DNA of 64,000 nt, taken from Diprion similis (Eukaryota; Arthropoda; Insecta; Hymenoptera; Diprionidae). A program made the position numbers and the translations under genes. How positions within the stretch are numbered: the stretch's first letter is position 1; the number at the start of each line of letters is the position of its first letter. Below are positions 11,901 to 24,539 of this stretch, one piece after another. The stretch covers positions 9,362,001 to 9,426,000 of the forward strand of contig NC_060112.1 of assembly GCF_021155765.1 (NCBI RefSeq). Direction: 5' to 3'. The notes under the pieces are model-generated. The model saw only the letters and a list, made by a program, of their open reading frames with translations, ran no database searches and was not told where the DNA came from.

Positions 11901-12380
11901 TTATGGAAACCGAATGCAGCGCGCCGTGCTTGTAGCAAGCATTCCCACCAATATCCAGTTTCCCACCTTCTTACATTGCGGTATAACCATGATGGTATCG
12001 ATCAAACAAATACCCAAACATCATCATAACCCCGGAACAGGTTTTTTGGAAGAGAATACTTTAAATTCCTAAAATAAAATGTTAAATCTGCACGAAAAGT
12101 TGCACAAATTCCGAGCCGTATATTATAAAAATAAATGATTCTTTTTACAGTCAGCCGTTGTAGATCACTTGTTCTAAAAGTAGTAAAATAATACAGGTTC
12201 TAAATTCCAATAACTAGAAAAAAATTATATGTAAACAAACAGTTGGGTTATCAATATAATTCGATAATCAAAACTTAAAAAATTCGAACTTACAATAATT
12301 CCAGCTGAGCTTTGAGGTTCAGCGATAATAAATCCACCGGGCTACCGATACCACTGGAATTTGTATTCATTCATTTGAAA

Positions 12381-13638
12381 ATGTTCAAGAATACTTTCCA
12401 AAGTGGTTTCTTATCCATCTTGTACAGCATTGGCAGCAAGCCACTGCAAATTTGGGATAAAAAAGTGAGAAATGGTCACATAAAGAGGATCACAGACAAT
12501 GACATTCAGAGTTTAGTTTTGGAAATTCTTGGCAGTAATGTTAGCACCACTTACATAACGTGTCCAGCCGATCCAAGGAAAACTCTTGGCATAAAACTGC
12601 CATTCTTAGTGATGATTATCAAGAACCTGAAGAAATACTTCACATTTGAAGTACAGGTAAGATGAGAGAGATAAAATTTATACCAATTGAGCCTATGGGT
12701 CAAATAACTGCTCAAGTCGACTTAAGTTTTGACAGGAAAGAGAAAAGTAAAGATTCAGCTATCGGTACTTGAGCACGGTGCACGCACCGCCTGTTATGAT
12801 CACCAAAGATTATATACAAAATCGAGATCAGATTATATGAAAAAATGATTCAATTCAACTTAAGCTATTTTTTTACCCATAAGTTGAATTATAATTATAT
12901 ATACTATATTGCTCAACAGTCTTCAGCGATCCTAAAAGTTCTAAACATTTTGGAAATTTGATTGTATCGCAATTATTTTATATCGTTTTTAAAAGGTCCT
13001 AGAAAAGTTCTGTATTTTCACATCACAATTTCGTTGTAAAATAGTTTCAAAGGGTTTTCCTAAGAATGTTCGAACAATTAAATTACCAGTAAATCTGATT
13101 ACAATTTTGATTCTGAACCCTGATTCCTAAATTCGTTGAATAAACATTACACAAAACTTATTAAATTTCAGAAATGTTAAAGCTATATTCCATCTTTCTA
13201 TTAACTGAAAAAATAATTACGATTGTTTGATTAATCAAATAGTACTAAAATAAAGACAATGAGGGATAACATCGTTAATCACATTCTTCTAATCAGATAA
13301 CTTATTCCACCTTTTTTCAAATTTATTTATAGGTAATAGACGATAAAAATGTCCGGCGCAGATTTCGAGCAAGTAATTATCAATCAACGACAAGAGTGAA
13401 ACCATTCATATGCACGATGCCAATGCGATTGGATGATGGATGGAACCAAATTCAGTTTAACCTTGCGGACTTCACCCGAAGAGCTTATGGGACAAATTAT
13501 GTAGAAACACTGAGGGTTCAAATTCACGCAAATTGCAGAATACGAAGAGTGTACTTTTCTGATAGACTCTATTCGGAAGATGAGCTACCTGCGGAATTTA
13601 AGCTCTTCCTTCCTATACAAAACAAAGCAAAATGTTGA
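12381..13638 (+). CDS. CFAP20: CFAP20 / Bug22, ciliary protein
   Basis: Two coding exons, 12381-12656 and 13333-13638, join in phase 0 to give 193 residues, the usual length for this extremely conserved family. The ATG at 12381 ([18 protein letters not shown]) matches the family start; in-frame codons upstream belong to the 5' UTR, which begins at an acceptor near 12305. Motifs include [31 protein letters not shown] and [16 protein letters not shown]20 is an inner-junction component of axonemal doublet microtubules and is needed for tubulin modification, cilium shape and sperm motility. The protein ends in NKAKC rather than NKAK. A good AATAAA lies at 13733-13738, about 95 nt after the stop. 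The divergent paralogue lies tail to tail about 1 kb downstream. Confidence 0.97.
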
Positions 13639-13732
13639 TTTTAAGTAACCGCTATTTTAACAATTAACTCATATGACAAAGATTTTCCTTTTCTTACCGC
13701 ATACTTGAATGCAAACTAGACATAATTTATAG

Positions 13733-13738
13733 AATAAA
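13733..13738 (+). terminator. Polyadenylation signal for CFAP20
   Basis: A canonical AATAAA lies about 95 nt after the CFAP20 stop codon in the short convergent intergenic gap, at a normal distance for a 3' UTR. Confidence 0.5.
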
Positions 13739-14674
13739 TATCTCTCTCCATGTGCCTTCATCTCTTGTTTCATCATGACTATATTTACACCTGTTTTAAT
13801 CTTGATACTTAAGACTATTCTTTATAGTTTTAACGTATCTATCAACATTGCAATCCAGTGCAACCAGACGTTAAATGCTATTTTCGAGGTACCCTTGTAG
13901 GGTCCAAAAATACTCATGGAATTCTTGAAGCAAACGTGAATTCTGTTCCTTTTTATACAAACCTTTGCCTTAAAAATGACAGACACAAAACAATTCTTCA
14001 ACCCATACAGTGAGCTCGATGATACTGCAGATATTACTCATAATCATATTCCTATATTTTGTCATTGCATATTACCTTCAAATTGAATAATATGACATTC
14101 AGAGACTCCTTCAGATCATTTGATGAGAAGTTCCTATCTAACCTCAGCTACAAGAAATGAAATAACTTTGTAAGGTGTAAATCAATTATAAACATAAAAC
14201 ATGGTTTTCACCCATAATATATTATTTAGATTCATGTATGTATATTTATAGTAACCCATATTTATTTCGCTGATATAGATGCACATCTGCAAATTGTGAA
14301 TTTAGCAAATTTCACTACACTGAATGGCCAAAAAAAAAAAATGTAACTTATGGACAATGCATGGAATAACTATGTATTTTGTAAATTTGACGCACTTGTA
14401 TTTACAATTTTTTGTAAAGTTATAGATTCATTTCGTAAACTGGTTCAGATTTCGGACGCAAATAATTACTTTGTTTTTTGATTAATCTGATTTTATTTCC
14501 ATAAATATCGATTTTGTGAAACTTATAATACTCTGTAATATCTGTACCCATTGTCGCAGTGACGCAATATGAATTTTTCTGGTAAATTCTTTGATCATTC
14601 TTTGATCAAATTTCGATTTGATTCTTTGATCAATGCATAACTGGCCAGTTTGTTATCACGTGATATTAATAATT
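13739..14674. other. Convergent intergenic gap between CFAP20 and its paralogue
   Basis: This AT-rich stretch holds the 3' UTRs of both genes. For the minus-strand gene a reverse-complement AATAAA lies at 14492-14497. A small cluster of ttctttgatca repeats (about 14588-14632, three copies, partly palindromic) sits just downstream of the paralogue stop. No other gene was seen. Confidence 0.5.
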
Positions 14675-17340
14675 TCAACTTAAAACACTTCTGAATTCCG
14701 CTTCAGAGTCATATGTTTGCCTTTCAAACAAGACATTTACGATTTCTGTTCCTGAGTATTTTTCCAGATTTTTAATGAAATCATCGATTGTATTTTTACT
14801 ACTTTTTATATGCTCAATGTATGGTGCTGTCTCTGTATCATGTTTGAACATGCTTTCATTGCAAACTTTTTTTTTTATGTACTGCGCCTCTTTAACAGTG
14901 AAAAAATCAGATTCGGGTATGTCGGTATCGCCTTTCACTATATTTCCAATAGTATCTTGTACCATTTTTGTTGTAACACGAACTTGCGTTGATTTTAACT
15001 GCAGCAATGCAGTATCCAGCTCGTTTCTGAGTTGCATACATATTTTGTCGTTCAAACTAAGTTGTTCTTTTTTTAACGAAAAGTCCATTTCGACCGGTCC
15101 TATCGAGGCGATTCCACTGCCTTTATCAGCACAACCCTTTCCACTTTCTATTAATTTACCTTGGCCATAACAATTTCTTCGATTCTTAGAGTTATATATC
15201 GATAATTCAACCTCAGTGATTGTGAAACCTTTGTCTTTCAATCGTGTCAAAATTTTTTTGTTCACTGCATGACGCAATTCTAAGAAGTTACATACTGCTT
15301 TGTCGGTTGATAGTACTGCCTTTTTCGATTCCTCCTCTGACAATACTGCTTGAGCTTCAACAACAGGCGGTACGTTGTATGAAAAATCTTTTGAACCACT
15401 TTTTACTTCACCGGAGTTAATTTTTCTTTCAATGTCATAATTAGTTAGTTGTTCTCTAATTCTTTGCACTTCAGTGATGACTTCTTCTATAGCTTTCACA
15501 CTGTGACTCAACAAATTGTTACCTCGATTAGTTTCAACGTTTTTCAAAGTTTTCAAACTGCTAATGTCAGAGTTGAATTTTTTCACAATCATATCGATCT
15601 CTGTTCTTGAATTTCCCTTCACTGTAGCTACATTTGGGGATGAATGAACTAAGCCAGTGCTATCTATGAAAATTAGTTTTTCATTTTTAAGTTTCTGGTT
15701 CGATTCAATTTCTTTATTACACTCGTCAGATTTGTCTTGCGGTTTTTTACTGTCGGTTTCAAGGCTCAGATTGAGAAAATTCTCACCAATCTGCCGTTTC
15801 AAAAATTGACTTTTTTCTATATGTACAAACGACCTTACAGCAGATTGTTTGCCTTTGAGTGTTAAAGACTTTCGTTCGGTAACACAAGTCGACTTGTCTG
15901 TGATTTGAGTTTGATCTTTGCTTTTCCTACCCTTGCGATCTGTTTTTTTTCCATCCTTTTTGCAAGAGTCAGCCGATTTAGTTTGTCGTTTCTCTACTAC
16001 AGATGAGATATTATCAGAGTTGTTAGTCATACTGGAACTGTGTTTGCTATTCAATACTTTGAATTCATAATCGCAGAGTCTCGCTATTTTCTTGTCTAGT
16101 TGGTTTACAGATTTCGAATTATTTTTCAATATTAGATTCCTATTATTAAATGTATTCATAGAAACACCAATGTCCTCCGCCATAATTTTTTTAATTTGAT
16201 TTATTCGAGGATCTTCATTTGAACACAGGTTTGCAGTTGTCACACCTATAGACATGTTGCTTTCGGTTGCAAAGTATTCCATATCACATGGTTGGAGTGG
16301 GCCTAAATAAAGCATGTTTAATATTATATTAGACTGTTATAAGTAGTGTCTTAGCTCTATCATATCCAGTATCTGAATGTCACAGAGCAAATTGAATCCT
16401 AGAACTAAACGTTAAGGGGTAAGAATGTTAACTAGAATGAAAATTTTACAACTGTGGTAATTCGAGATTGTTTGTTTGAAATTTTAAAAAAATTATCAGA
16501 CAAAAAAGGTGACGAAGTGAAGGAATGGCTGTATCATGTTATACACAGACCTGTGTATATTTCTTCTGTCTGACAACTTCTTTCTACCAAATGAATTCCC
16601 CATTTCAACATATACATGTCAAAAAATGCCTGACATAATTCAATCGGTGTGTCATTCTGATCATAATGTCTGTCTTGGAAATAGACTCTTCTAAGTCGAC
16701 AATTTGGATATACAATTATCCTTTGAATAGCTTGATAGTCTGATCCATGAACATGAGTGCAAAGTGTTTGCAGATTTATTTCCAGATTATTCCAGCCTTC
16801 GTCTAACTTTAGTGGTATTTGAGTTGTGTTTGCATGAGCCAATCGAGGCTTTTCATGGTTATGGGTAGTCAGAGAAAATTGTCGACGATGCCTCGCCTTG
16901 TCTATGAGCTAGAATATCGAAATATATTACCACTGATAAATATAAATGTATAGTTGAAGAATTAACTCCATCAGAAATTTATAAATAATTATTAATTGAT
17001 TATCTTTGTATTATCACTGTAATCTTTAATTGAGAAAATATTTCTCTTCACCAACCTGAAATTCGAGTTTGAACATAAGGTCCAAGTTTTTAACCACAAG
17101 AACAAAAATGGGCAATTTAATGTTCAGTACATCCATTGGATTGGCGGGACAGGTTATATTCGTTGGTACAGGAGTTTGGTGTGGTCCCATTATTTCGATA
17201 ACTTTATCGCGATTCAATACCTGGTCTTCGACTCGACGAATCCTTCCATCCAATGAAACATGCTTAGACCATAAACTAAGAGGTCTATCTCCGATGCTAT
17301 ACAATAATGATACAAAACCGCAGCGTTGTGGCCTTGACAT
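14675..17340 (-). CDS. CFAP20-domain paralogue with long C-terminal extension
   Basis: Exons on the minus strand are 17340-17056, 16908-16551 and 16302-14675; phases 0 and 1 agree, giving 756 residues. Residues 1 to about 200 form a full but divergent CFAP20 domain: FVSLLYSIGDRPLSLW, NITCPANPMDVLNIKLP, KLDEGWNNLEINL and NCRLRRVYFQDRHY. The first intron falls at the same place and phase as in CFAP20. The last exon (aa 215-756) is a single 1.6-kb block rich in Lys, Ser, Asn and Glu, mostly disordered-looking, with a short coiled-coil-like stretch (IEEVITEVQRIREQL). I recognise no domain there. An alternative Met lies 12 codons upstream (17376). By family, a ciliary or sperm-axoneme role is likely. 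It could be the insect counterpart of CFAP20DC, but the domain looks closer to CFAP20 itself. Confidence 0.85.
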
Positions 17341-18500
17341 GATTACAAGTAATTTTATGAGGATTATAATCTTCAACTATATTTGCCCTCCTGTTTAAAT
17401 TCTATTAAATTTTGGGAGATTTCTTGTAAAGACAGTATTTAGTTACTCGCATCAGATTGTTGTAAAAAACTTTTCTTTTCCACCTTCTCCGGTGTATTTT
17501 TATTTTGTAGGACATTTATATACTTTAACATTATATCTCTTTTTTTGTTAATGATGTATTGTAAAAGTCTTGCATTTCATTATCAGACATTGAACCGAAT
17601 AATTTTTTGAATTTTTATAAATTGGTACTGCATATTTTGAAAGTTCACTTTAATTGAGTATGATAGAGAAGTTACTTGTGAATTCATTACATTTTAAAGC
17701 CAGAAATATTTGTTTTCTGTAGCGTTTGGGTGCGTTTTTTCTTCCCAATCAAATGTTTCGTGAAATGTCACTGAAGACCCTAATTCGTTTCAACAATCGG
17801 AAATCGAGCTTTCAAAATCTGTATATGAATGATGATGAAAGAAAAGTTAATCCAAAATCACTGATTAAAATTGGAATAATTTATTAATAATCACAGCAAT
17901 GAATATTTCAGTCATTTAGAATTGATCATAACTGGTCTATTTAATTAAAAATTAGCGATCAGCAATCCTTAAAAATCATTACAGTTATCTGAGGAGCCTC
18001 AGCAAAGTTTATTATACAAATATGTGGCAATATCGCTAGATTGTTAATGTTAAGTTAAAAACCTTCCAATACAGTGTATGTTAATTAATAATTATCAAGA
18101 CAGCATTCAGAATGCAGTAACGTTGCATTTAAGTCACGGTTGCATAGCACCAGGCATTTACATCAAGATAAGAATAACTTGGATAATTCATTTTCAAATT
18201 ATAGCCCTTTTTCCTGTTTGTCTGAAATCGCAGTCCAAATTCCAATTCATTTCAATACTAAATCGGTACTTGGGATTGATCTCTACATACAATAGAGATC
18301 AGTGGTACTTGGCGCCTCAAATCGCCCCAAATCAAAGAGGCTCCTGACCTGAACTACTGAGAACCGTGTGTCTAACTACATTTTCGCGATATCCGCGATA
18401 GATTTGAGTGTCTAACTTCTGGATTCACCCGAAAGAATCCGTTGGAATCAATCCTCACGGAAAAAGTTCATAGGCTCTCTTGAAAATATACTTCAAACAA
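17341..18500. other. Upstream flank of the CFAP20 paralogue
   Basis: This AT-rich stretch must contain the minus-strand promoter and 5' UTR of the paralogue. No CpG-rich block, TATA box at a convincing distance or other gene is obvious. The 89-codon frame at 18078-18347 has no recognisable content. Confidence 0.35.
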
Positions 18501-18509
18501 CTTCATTGT

Positions 18510-19270
18510 TTCAGCGCAAGGCAGCATTGCTATGAATCCAACCGATTATTGAGATCTTCGCATGTGCGCTGGTGCATTGAAGGAAAGAAGGTGTTAAGCC
18601 GACGAGGTTAAGGAACAGAGCAAGAGACGCTGCGGTGTTGGTGTTAACATCAAATGGTTCGTGGGTGAGTCTGACGAATTCTTTAGCATTAAGCTCTAGT
18701 TTTTCTCTTTGTGTGGAAAGCGCGCCTGCAACTTCTGACGAGTGGTTGGCGGTTATTTTCCATCATTTTTCCAAGTTTCATGAATATCGAGTAAGCTGTT
18801 ATTTGTGACTAGATGATTCAGCACGATTGGTTAAATTCGCGCCGTTCGTAACCACGCAAGCTGATGATTGGCTGAGTCACTGGCGTAGAGAGGAGACAAT
18901 GCCCGTCGGTTGGGACAAATACGATCGATTTGGCGCTGTCGCTCATTTCGCGCACGAACTCTGTAGTGAGAGTAGCTCCGAGGGTCAGCTAGTAACATGG
19001 TGAAAAGAGATGGCCTGGTGGTATTCCCATCTCTGTCAGTCGAGCTCCGTCCGATACGGTAAGACAAGGATAAGAAAACCAGTGCCGAGCTGTCTCTCTC
19101 TATACGCTCCATCTAATGGAAGGGAATGGGGAGCGCGGGTTCCAGTTACATTATATTTCAATGGTTGGAATGTTGGAGTTCCATGTGGAATCGAGTCGTA
19201 ATAGCAGAATACTACAATTTCCGGCAGCCCGTCAGCTCCCTTTAGCACCGTTCCAAAGTCCATAAGGTCA
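18510..19270 (+). promoter_or_regulatory. GC-richer block, probable promoter/5' UTR region of the ZAD zinc-finger gene
   Basis: Base composition changes to GC-richer with CpGs. CCAAT-type motifs appear at about 18828 (gattggtt) and 18865 (gattggct). A strong donor (GGTGAGTC) lies near 18664, preceded by an acceptor-like TTTCAG near 18512. Short frames occur on both strands (for example 19010-19201 + and 18831-19112 -) but none resembles a known protein. I read it as transcription-start and 5' non-coding sequence for the zinc-finger gene; a divergent promoter is possible. Confidence 0.35.
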
Positions 19271-19820
19271 GTGAGTGCTCTTTATACCTATAGCTTCAGT
19301 CGAGCCATAAGTAAGCCCAATGCAAATATACCTACTTTGTAAAAGGCGGGAAAGATTGGATTTGTAATTCTAATTTTAAATATTGCTCTTGATTGAAACG
19401 CGACTTACGAACCTCAAATCTGTCAAACAATGTTGTGATTCCGAGACAACGCATTTTTACGATTAGTTCCAGGAAAATTAGCTTGGCTTTCGTTGCAAAA
19501 TTGAACATATACGGCAATGATAAAAGGTTCAGTACCGGGGAAAATGGCCGACCAATTAAGCGTTGGATTCGAGTATGTATATTTTATTTTTCACTTAAAA
19601 CATACATACATTTGAAGATAATGAGATTCATGTTTTTTTATCCCGATGTCGGCGAAAGCTACCGGCCTCTGAATATTTAAAAGGCATGTTCCAGGCTCTC
19701 TGAATTTATCGGAGTCCACAGTACTCTATCTATAAATAAAACAATCGTTCATGTATACATATGTTTTTAAAATCGACGAATGCTATTATATATTTTGTAT
19801 TGAGCACTCGTTTCGGGGGA

Positions 19821-19868
19821 GACGCCGACGCCCGGCGCCGACGTCGTTTTTAAAGCGTCGGCGGTGTC
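19821..19868. repeat. GC-rich inverted repeat / hairpin
   Basis: gccgacg (19824-19830) and cgtcggc (19856-19862) are perfect complements, extending imperfectly to gacgccgacg against cgtcggcggtgtc. The loop contains the self-complementary cggcgccg. The block has a very high CpG density inside AT-rich DNA, about 330 bp upstream of the zinc-finger start codon. Confidence 0.5.
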
Positions 19869-20161
19869 AGAGTAATCTCACCAATCCTAGGGCTCATAAG
19901 TAAAAAAGATCGTTACAATAATCAACCCTCTCAGACGCTGGTTTGTCATAAAGATGAGCTTCTGAAAAGTCTGTAGAGAAAGCAATAAAGGGCGATAAAT
20001 TTTAAAGGAAACAAAAAATTCAAAGAAATAAGTAAAATGTATTAAGTTATCAATATAAATGAACAGACCGTTGCCCTGACCGGAATAATCTTTGCGTTGT
20101 TATTATTAATTTATTAGAATTTTATTTCGTATAACGGATAATTATTATTATAATTGAGTTG

Positions 20162-20187
20162 TTTTTTTTTTTTTTTTTTTTTTTTTT
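20162..20187 (+). repeat. T26 homopolymer just before the ZAD gene start codon
   Basis: Twenty-six T in a row end 12 nt upstream of the ATG at 20200. No AG acceptor lies between the tract and the ATG, so unless translation starts elsewhere the tract is in the 5' UTR. Confidence 0.7.
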
Positions 20188-20199
20188 ATTGTTTTTGAA

Positions 20200-23100
20200 A
20201 TGGGCACGGCTGTCCGTGATTTTGATCGAGATAGAGAATGCGAACAGTGTAGAATCTGTGCAAACAACGTTTCGAAGGATGAAGGGGTGTATATTTTTTC
20301 TGAGGAAAGCAGACGACACTATCTGCAAGCAAAAATACGCAAATATTTATACGTGTTGGTGAGTCAAATTTCCTCCACCTGATGCTTGCTGTCAAGAATG
20401 GCAGAAAACGTTATTTAGGTACACGACCATAGAGCGTATGCGTGAAAAAGAATTTGGTTCTGTCTTTGCTCATCTTTGTTTCAGATATAACCTGAATCTA
20501 ATGAGATGCATAAATATTTTTAGTTTCTCATAAGTCATTTGATCAAAGCATGTCGAAGTGAAAAATTAAAAAGTAGTCACGAAAATTATTGAATGCTAGT
20601 CAAAATATTTTGACGAAAAAACGGTTGCAGTATTATTTACTGAGTCGGCGTCTAAGGCAATTTGCATGAGGATAAAAGTACTGAGTTTTCGCGAAACAAC
20701 ACATCGATAGCGTTCGCTTTTATTGATGTAACGACGAATTATGAGATAAATACGACAGTCCCTGCGATCGTTTACTGAAAAATTCCCAAAAAATTCTAGG
20801 TTACGAAAAATTAGCGGGGAACCATTTCCCCGCGTCGTATGGAAATGTTAAAAAATTAGCATTTTATTGATTAACTATGAGGACTGTATTGTATGAGCGC
20901 TATACATACGTATATAAGTACGGCTATAAAATATTAGCAAAAAATATAATGTCGACATAGACGATCATTATGGAATGTACTACAGCGTTCGAAATACGTG
21001 TGTATCGCATGTTATCGTAATTTTGTACGAATTTAGTTTCAGAAATTGTACGATAATTTATGTCGTGGATTCATTCGAAATGAGTAATACTTGAAGAATT
21101 ATTGGAACGGTCACCTTTTTTTACAATAATTTGCTACATCCTATTAAAAACTCAATCAATCATCTCTGACAAACTACCATCATTTTTTGTACAAATCTTT
21201 AATCACCACAATAAATCTAGATATCTAAAATATGCAAAGGCATAAATTTTAAATATATTATTCAAAATCTCAATCTCTATTTGAATACAAATCACATGTC
21301 CTCTTTGAATACGTATCCATTTATACCATTTACCCATAAGTCATTTAATGTTAGGATCAGAAGTAAATTGCACCTAAGAATGTTCAAATTAAACACTCCA
21401 GATCGAAGTATTCTCTAATACATGATATGTATCCAATTTCTATTCAAGGTATCCTCCGATGATAAGTTGCCACAGATCGTTTGTTCGACATGTACGAAAA
21501 GATTGGATGGCATTCATCGGTTTGCAACAATGGCGCATCGAACACAGGAAAAGCTAAGATTACAACTATCGGATATATTGGAGAATGTAAGGGAAACGGA
21601 TGAAATGACAGAAGAGAAAATCAGAAATAATCCAGAGGTAACCAGAAGGATGGAAGATCGAGGATTGCTGCATTCAATCCTCACTAAAGTGCGTTTGCCA
21701 GAAATAATTCAGTGCTTCCAGTATTCCAGCAATTTTCTCTCATGTCAAATACGAGACATTCATGAATCACTAATTATGTCACCGTTTCTAGTTATACACA
21801 CGTCAATTATCACGAATTAATTTATGATTTTTTACCTGCCTAGAAATTTTTATATTTATTATCACTTAGGGTGCTATAGAAATATTGGCAGAAGGTGAAC
21901 CGCTCGAGTCAGTTTCTGTGTCATCCCATGAAGACAGCGAACATACTCAAAGTATGGAAGAAATGGAAGTCAAAGTTGATCCCATGTTATTCTTGCAATG
22001 CGCATTAGAACAATCTGGGTCCGATATGTCTGATGTATCGGATAATGAAGACAAAGTATCTAGAACGTCATCACCTGAGCCATCGTCAGTTATGCACAAG
22101 TTAGTGTATTAATGATGATACACAATTATAGATAAGCTTAGCTGTGAATAATGTGATATACATATTTAGATTGAAAAAAGGCAAGCTGTTTAAGTTGAAA
22201 CAATGAATTTCCATTTTTCAAATTTAAGATAGTGAGTTTTTAACATTAATTTTCCTTTCTTACAAAAAAAGAGTTTGTTCGAAACAGGTCGTACTGATGG
22301 AGATTTTTCGGCATCTGTTTTCAAATCCGCCACTTGTCAGCACTAATATTTTTTTTTATGCTTTTAGGAATATCGAAATAAAACAAGAACCACCCTGTTA
22401 TGACACTGAGCCATTTGAATTAACGGAGACTGACGAAGATGTATTGAACAACAGCACAAAACCCTACGAATGTACAATATGTGCTCGATCCTTCATATCT
22501 CAAATTGGACTGCAAAACCATTTGTGGTCACACTTACCCAGAGATCATAGATTTGACGGGAAACCTATACTGAGGTCACAACAGGTGTTTTCTACAAATG
22601 GCGTGCTACATACAAATTCAGATAACAATTCGACTGGAAATTTTATATGCCCAATTTGTAGCAAACGGATATCAACAAAAGGAAATTTGAAAGTACATCT
22701 GGAAACACACCGGCCTAAGGGGAAGTACGGCTGTGATATATGTGGCAGAATGTGAGTACAGGTGTTTGTTTCAGGTCTCAGTTGCGAGACTTTTTTTTGT
22801 TACAAGGGAAGGTTACGTAATAATAGGATTCGAGCTTGAAAAAACTATTTTTGACGGACTCTTTAGTCATAATAAAGAGACCCATGATTCGGCGAATCAA
22901 GGGACGGACTATTGTTAGGAAAAAAAAGATATCGAAGCCTCGTCCTTGACATCTTCCCACCAAACGTTCTATTTTTCTAACAACTTTGTCAAATTGTTTG
23001 GATTTTTAGCAATTTTACTCTAGGCAATTTCATTATAGAATGAAAATTCCGTAACTTGTAGGTCAAATATTATAGCTTGTACAGTCATATGTATTTGCAT

Positions 23101-24539
23101 AAATATTTACTCTAGTAGCAAAATGAAATAAGTCTGCGTTCATTGTAAATAAGCAGTAAATCTTGCTCAAAATATAAGATTCGTCAGTGCAGACTCTTTA
23201 CACATTATGGCATGAAAATTTTTCATGATTCTTTTCCTAAATCAAATCTTATTTTTGGCTGCGATAAGTCTGCTTGCAGAGTGCTAGTGAAAAATAATAC
23301 AGAGAAATGTAAAACCTTGCTGAATGGTATAAGCCAAATTGTTATCAGTCAATATGAAGATAAAAAACATAAGTTGATACTGACACTGAAACTATCCCTG
23401 AGGTATCTTATTGCTGAGCTTTCTGAAGTTTAAGACCGAAGGCCACATTATGATTTTTGAGCATGCAATATACTTAAAAAAGTATAAGATCAGAGCAGGA
23501 ACAATTTGTATATATTTACTGAATGGTGATGCTAGTAGAAAGATTTTACTATTCATTTGTTTAATTTGAAAGTGACCATCACATCCGTAAAACCTGAAAA
23601 AAATTGTTATTTTACACAATGTTACCTCGTCTCAGTCTTCCCTTATTAATTTTCTATACTCATTTTTGAGACAACTGTAAATAGATAAAAAAAATTACAA
23701 AAACAGGGAAAAAGTAGGGCACACTCGGAGCTGAGTATCACATTTATGTTGATTGGCATCCAAATAAGTGATTCGAGAGGTGGAAATGCTTCTCGTGAGA
23801 TCAAATAATAGTGCTGTTGTCTCAAATAATAAATATTTTATTTCGACTACCTCGGAATTTTTATGTTACATGGCGATGACTGTATTAAAAATAATAGTAT
23901 AATTGCTGACACCAACTCTGCTTTGTTAATATCAGTTTCATAAGATTCTTAAGCTTATGTAATATTATTATCGGGTAATAAAAGCAATCAATAAGTAATA
24001 CTCAAAGTCGAGTAAACAAATCTAGTGAATATTTGTGAAAATATTCTTGGTTTTTAAGGATGTTTTTTGATATTTGTTGTCATCATTATTATATCACATA
24101 TGGTGTCCCTATAATAAGCATCATAATAACTGCATATAACATGCCCTTTAGAAAATTTTTTGCTAACTCGATACAAATGAATTTTTTTTCCAGCTTTAAA
24201 ACACAGTCCAATTTATTCCGTCACAAAGAGTATCATGGAGGTATTCAATTTCCGTGCAATGTTTGCGGCAGAGTATATCCAACAAATTCTACACTGCGTG
24301 CACACAGTATAACTCATTCGGATCTGAGACCCCATGCTTGTCCGTTATGTGACAAAACGTTCAAGAGAAATCAAGACCTGAAGTTCCATATAAATCAACA
24401 CACCGGAGCCAGGCCATACCAATGTCCGTATTGTCCGAAGGCATTCGCAAGCTCTGGAAATTGTTTTTCTCATCGAAAACGAATGCATCCACGAGAAGTT
24501 CATCGAGATCGGCAAAGAGCAGCAGATTTAATGAGATGA
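20200..24539 (+). CDS. ZAD-C2H2 zinc-finger transcription factor (5 exons)
   Basis: Exons are 20200-20358, 21449-21688, 21870-22099, 22368-22751 and 24194-24539; phases agree throughout, giving 452 residues. The N-terminus is a zinc-finger-associated domain (ZAD): Cys17 and Cys20 (CRIC) pair with Cys65 and Cys68 (CSTC), and it should mediate dimerisation. An acidic linker (about aa 134-235) contains a SUMO-site-like IKQEP. Six C2H2 fingers follow, starting near aa 243, 302, 330, 357, 385 and 413; the last ends HRKRMH. Fingers 3-6 are closely spaced and joined by short linkers (HTGARPY before finger 6). ZAD-ZNFs are a large, fast-evolving, arthropod-expanded family of nuclear DNA-binding regulators, so no orthologue name is given. 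The exon 1 ATG is supported by the ZAD beginning soon after it. Exon 3 uses a GTTAGT donor. Confidence 0.9.

Noticed and set aside
14775-15170. 131-codon plus-strand frame
   Set aside because: It is the antisense shadow of the long tail exon of the CFAP20 paralogue.
17069-17398. 109-codon plus-strand frame
   Set aside because: It is antisense to the first exon of the CFAP20 paralogue, whose conserved motifs lie on the minus strand.
19010-19263. Overlapping frames on both strands in the GC-richer block
   Set aside because: Fewer stops are expected in GC-richer sequence. The frames overlap one another and none has a recognisable motif; promoter/5' UTR is preferred.
22733-22963. Frames on both strands after zinc-finger exon 4
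   Set aside because: They begin in the exon tail or the following intron. The GTGAGT donor at 22752 and the phase-matched acceptor at 24193 show this is intron.
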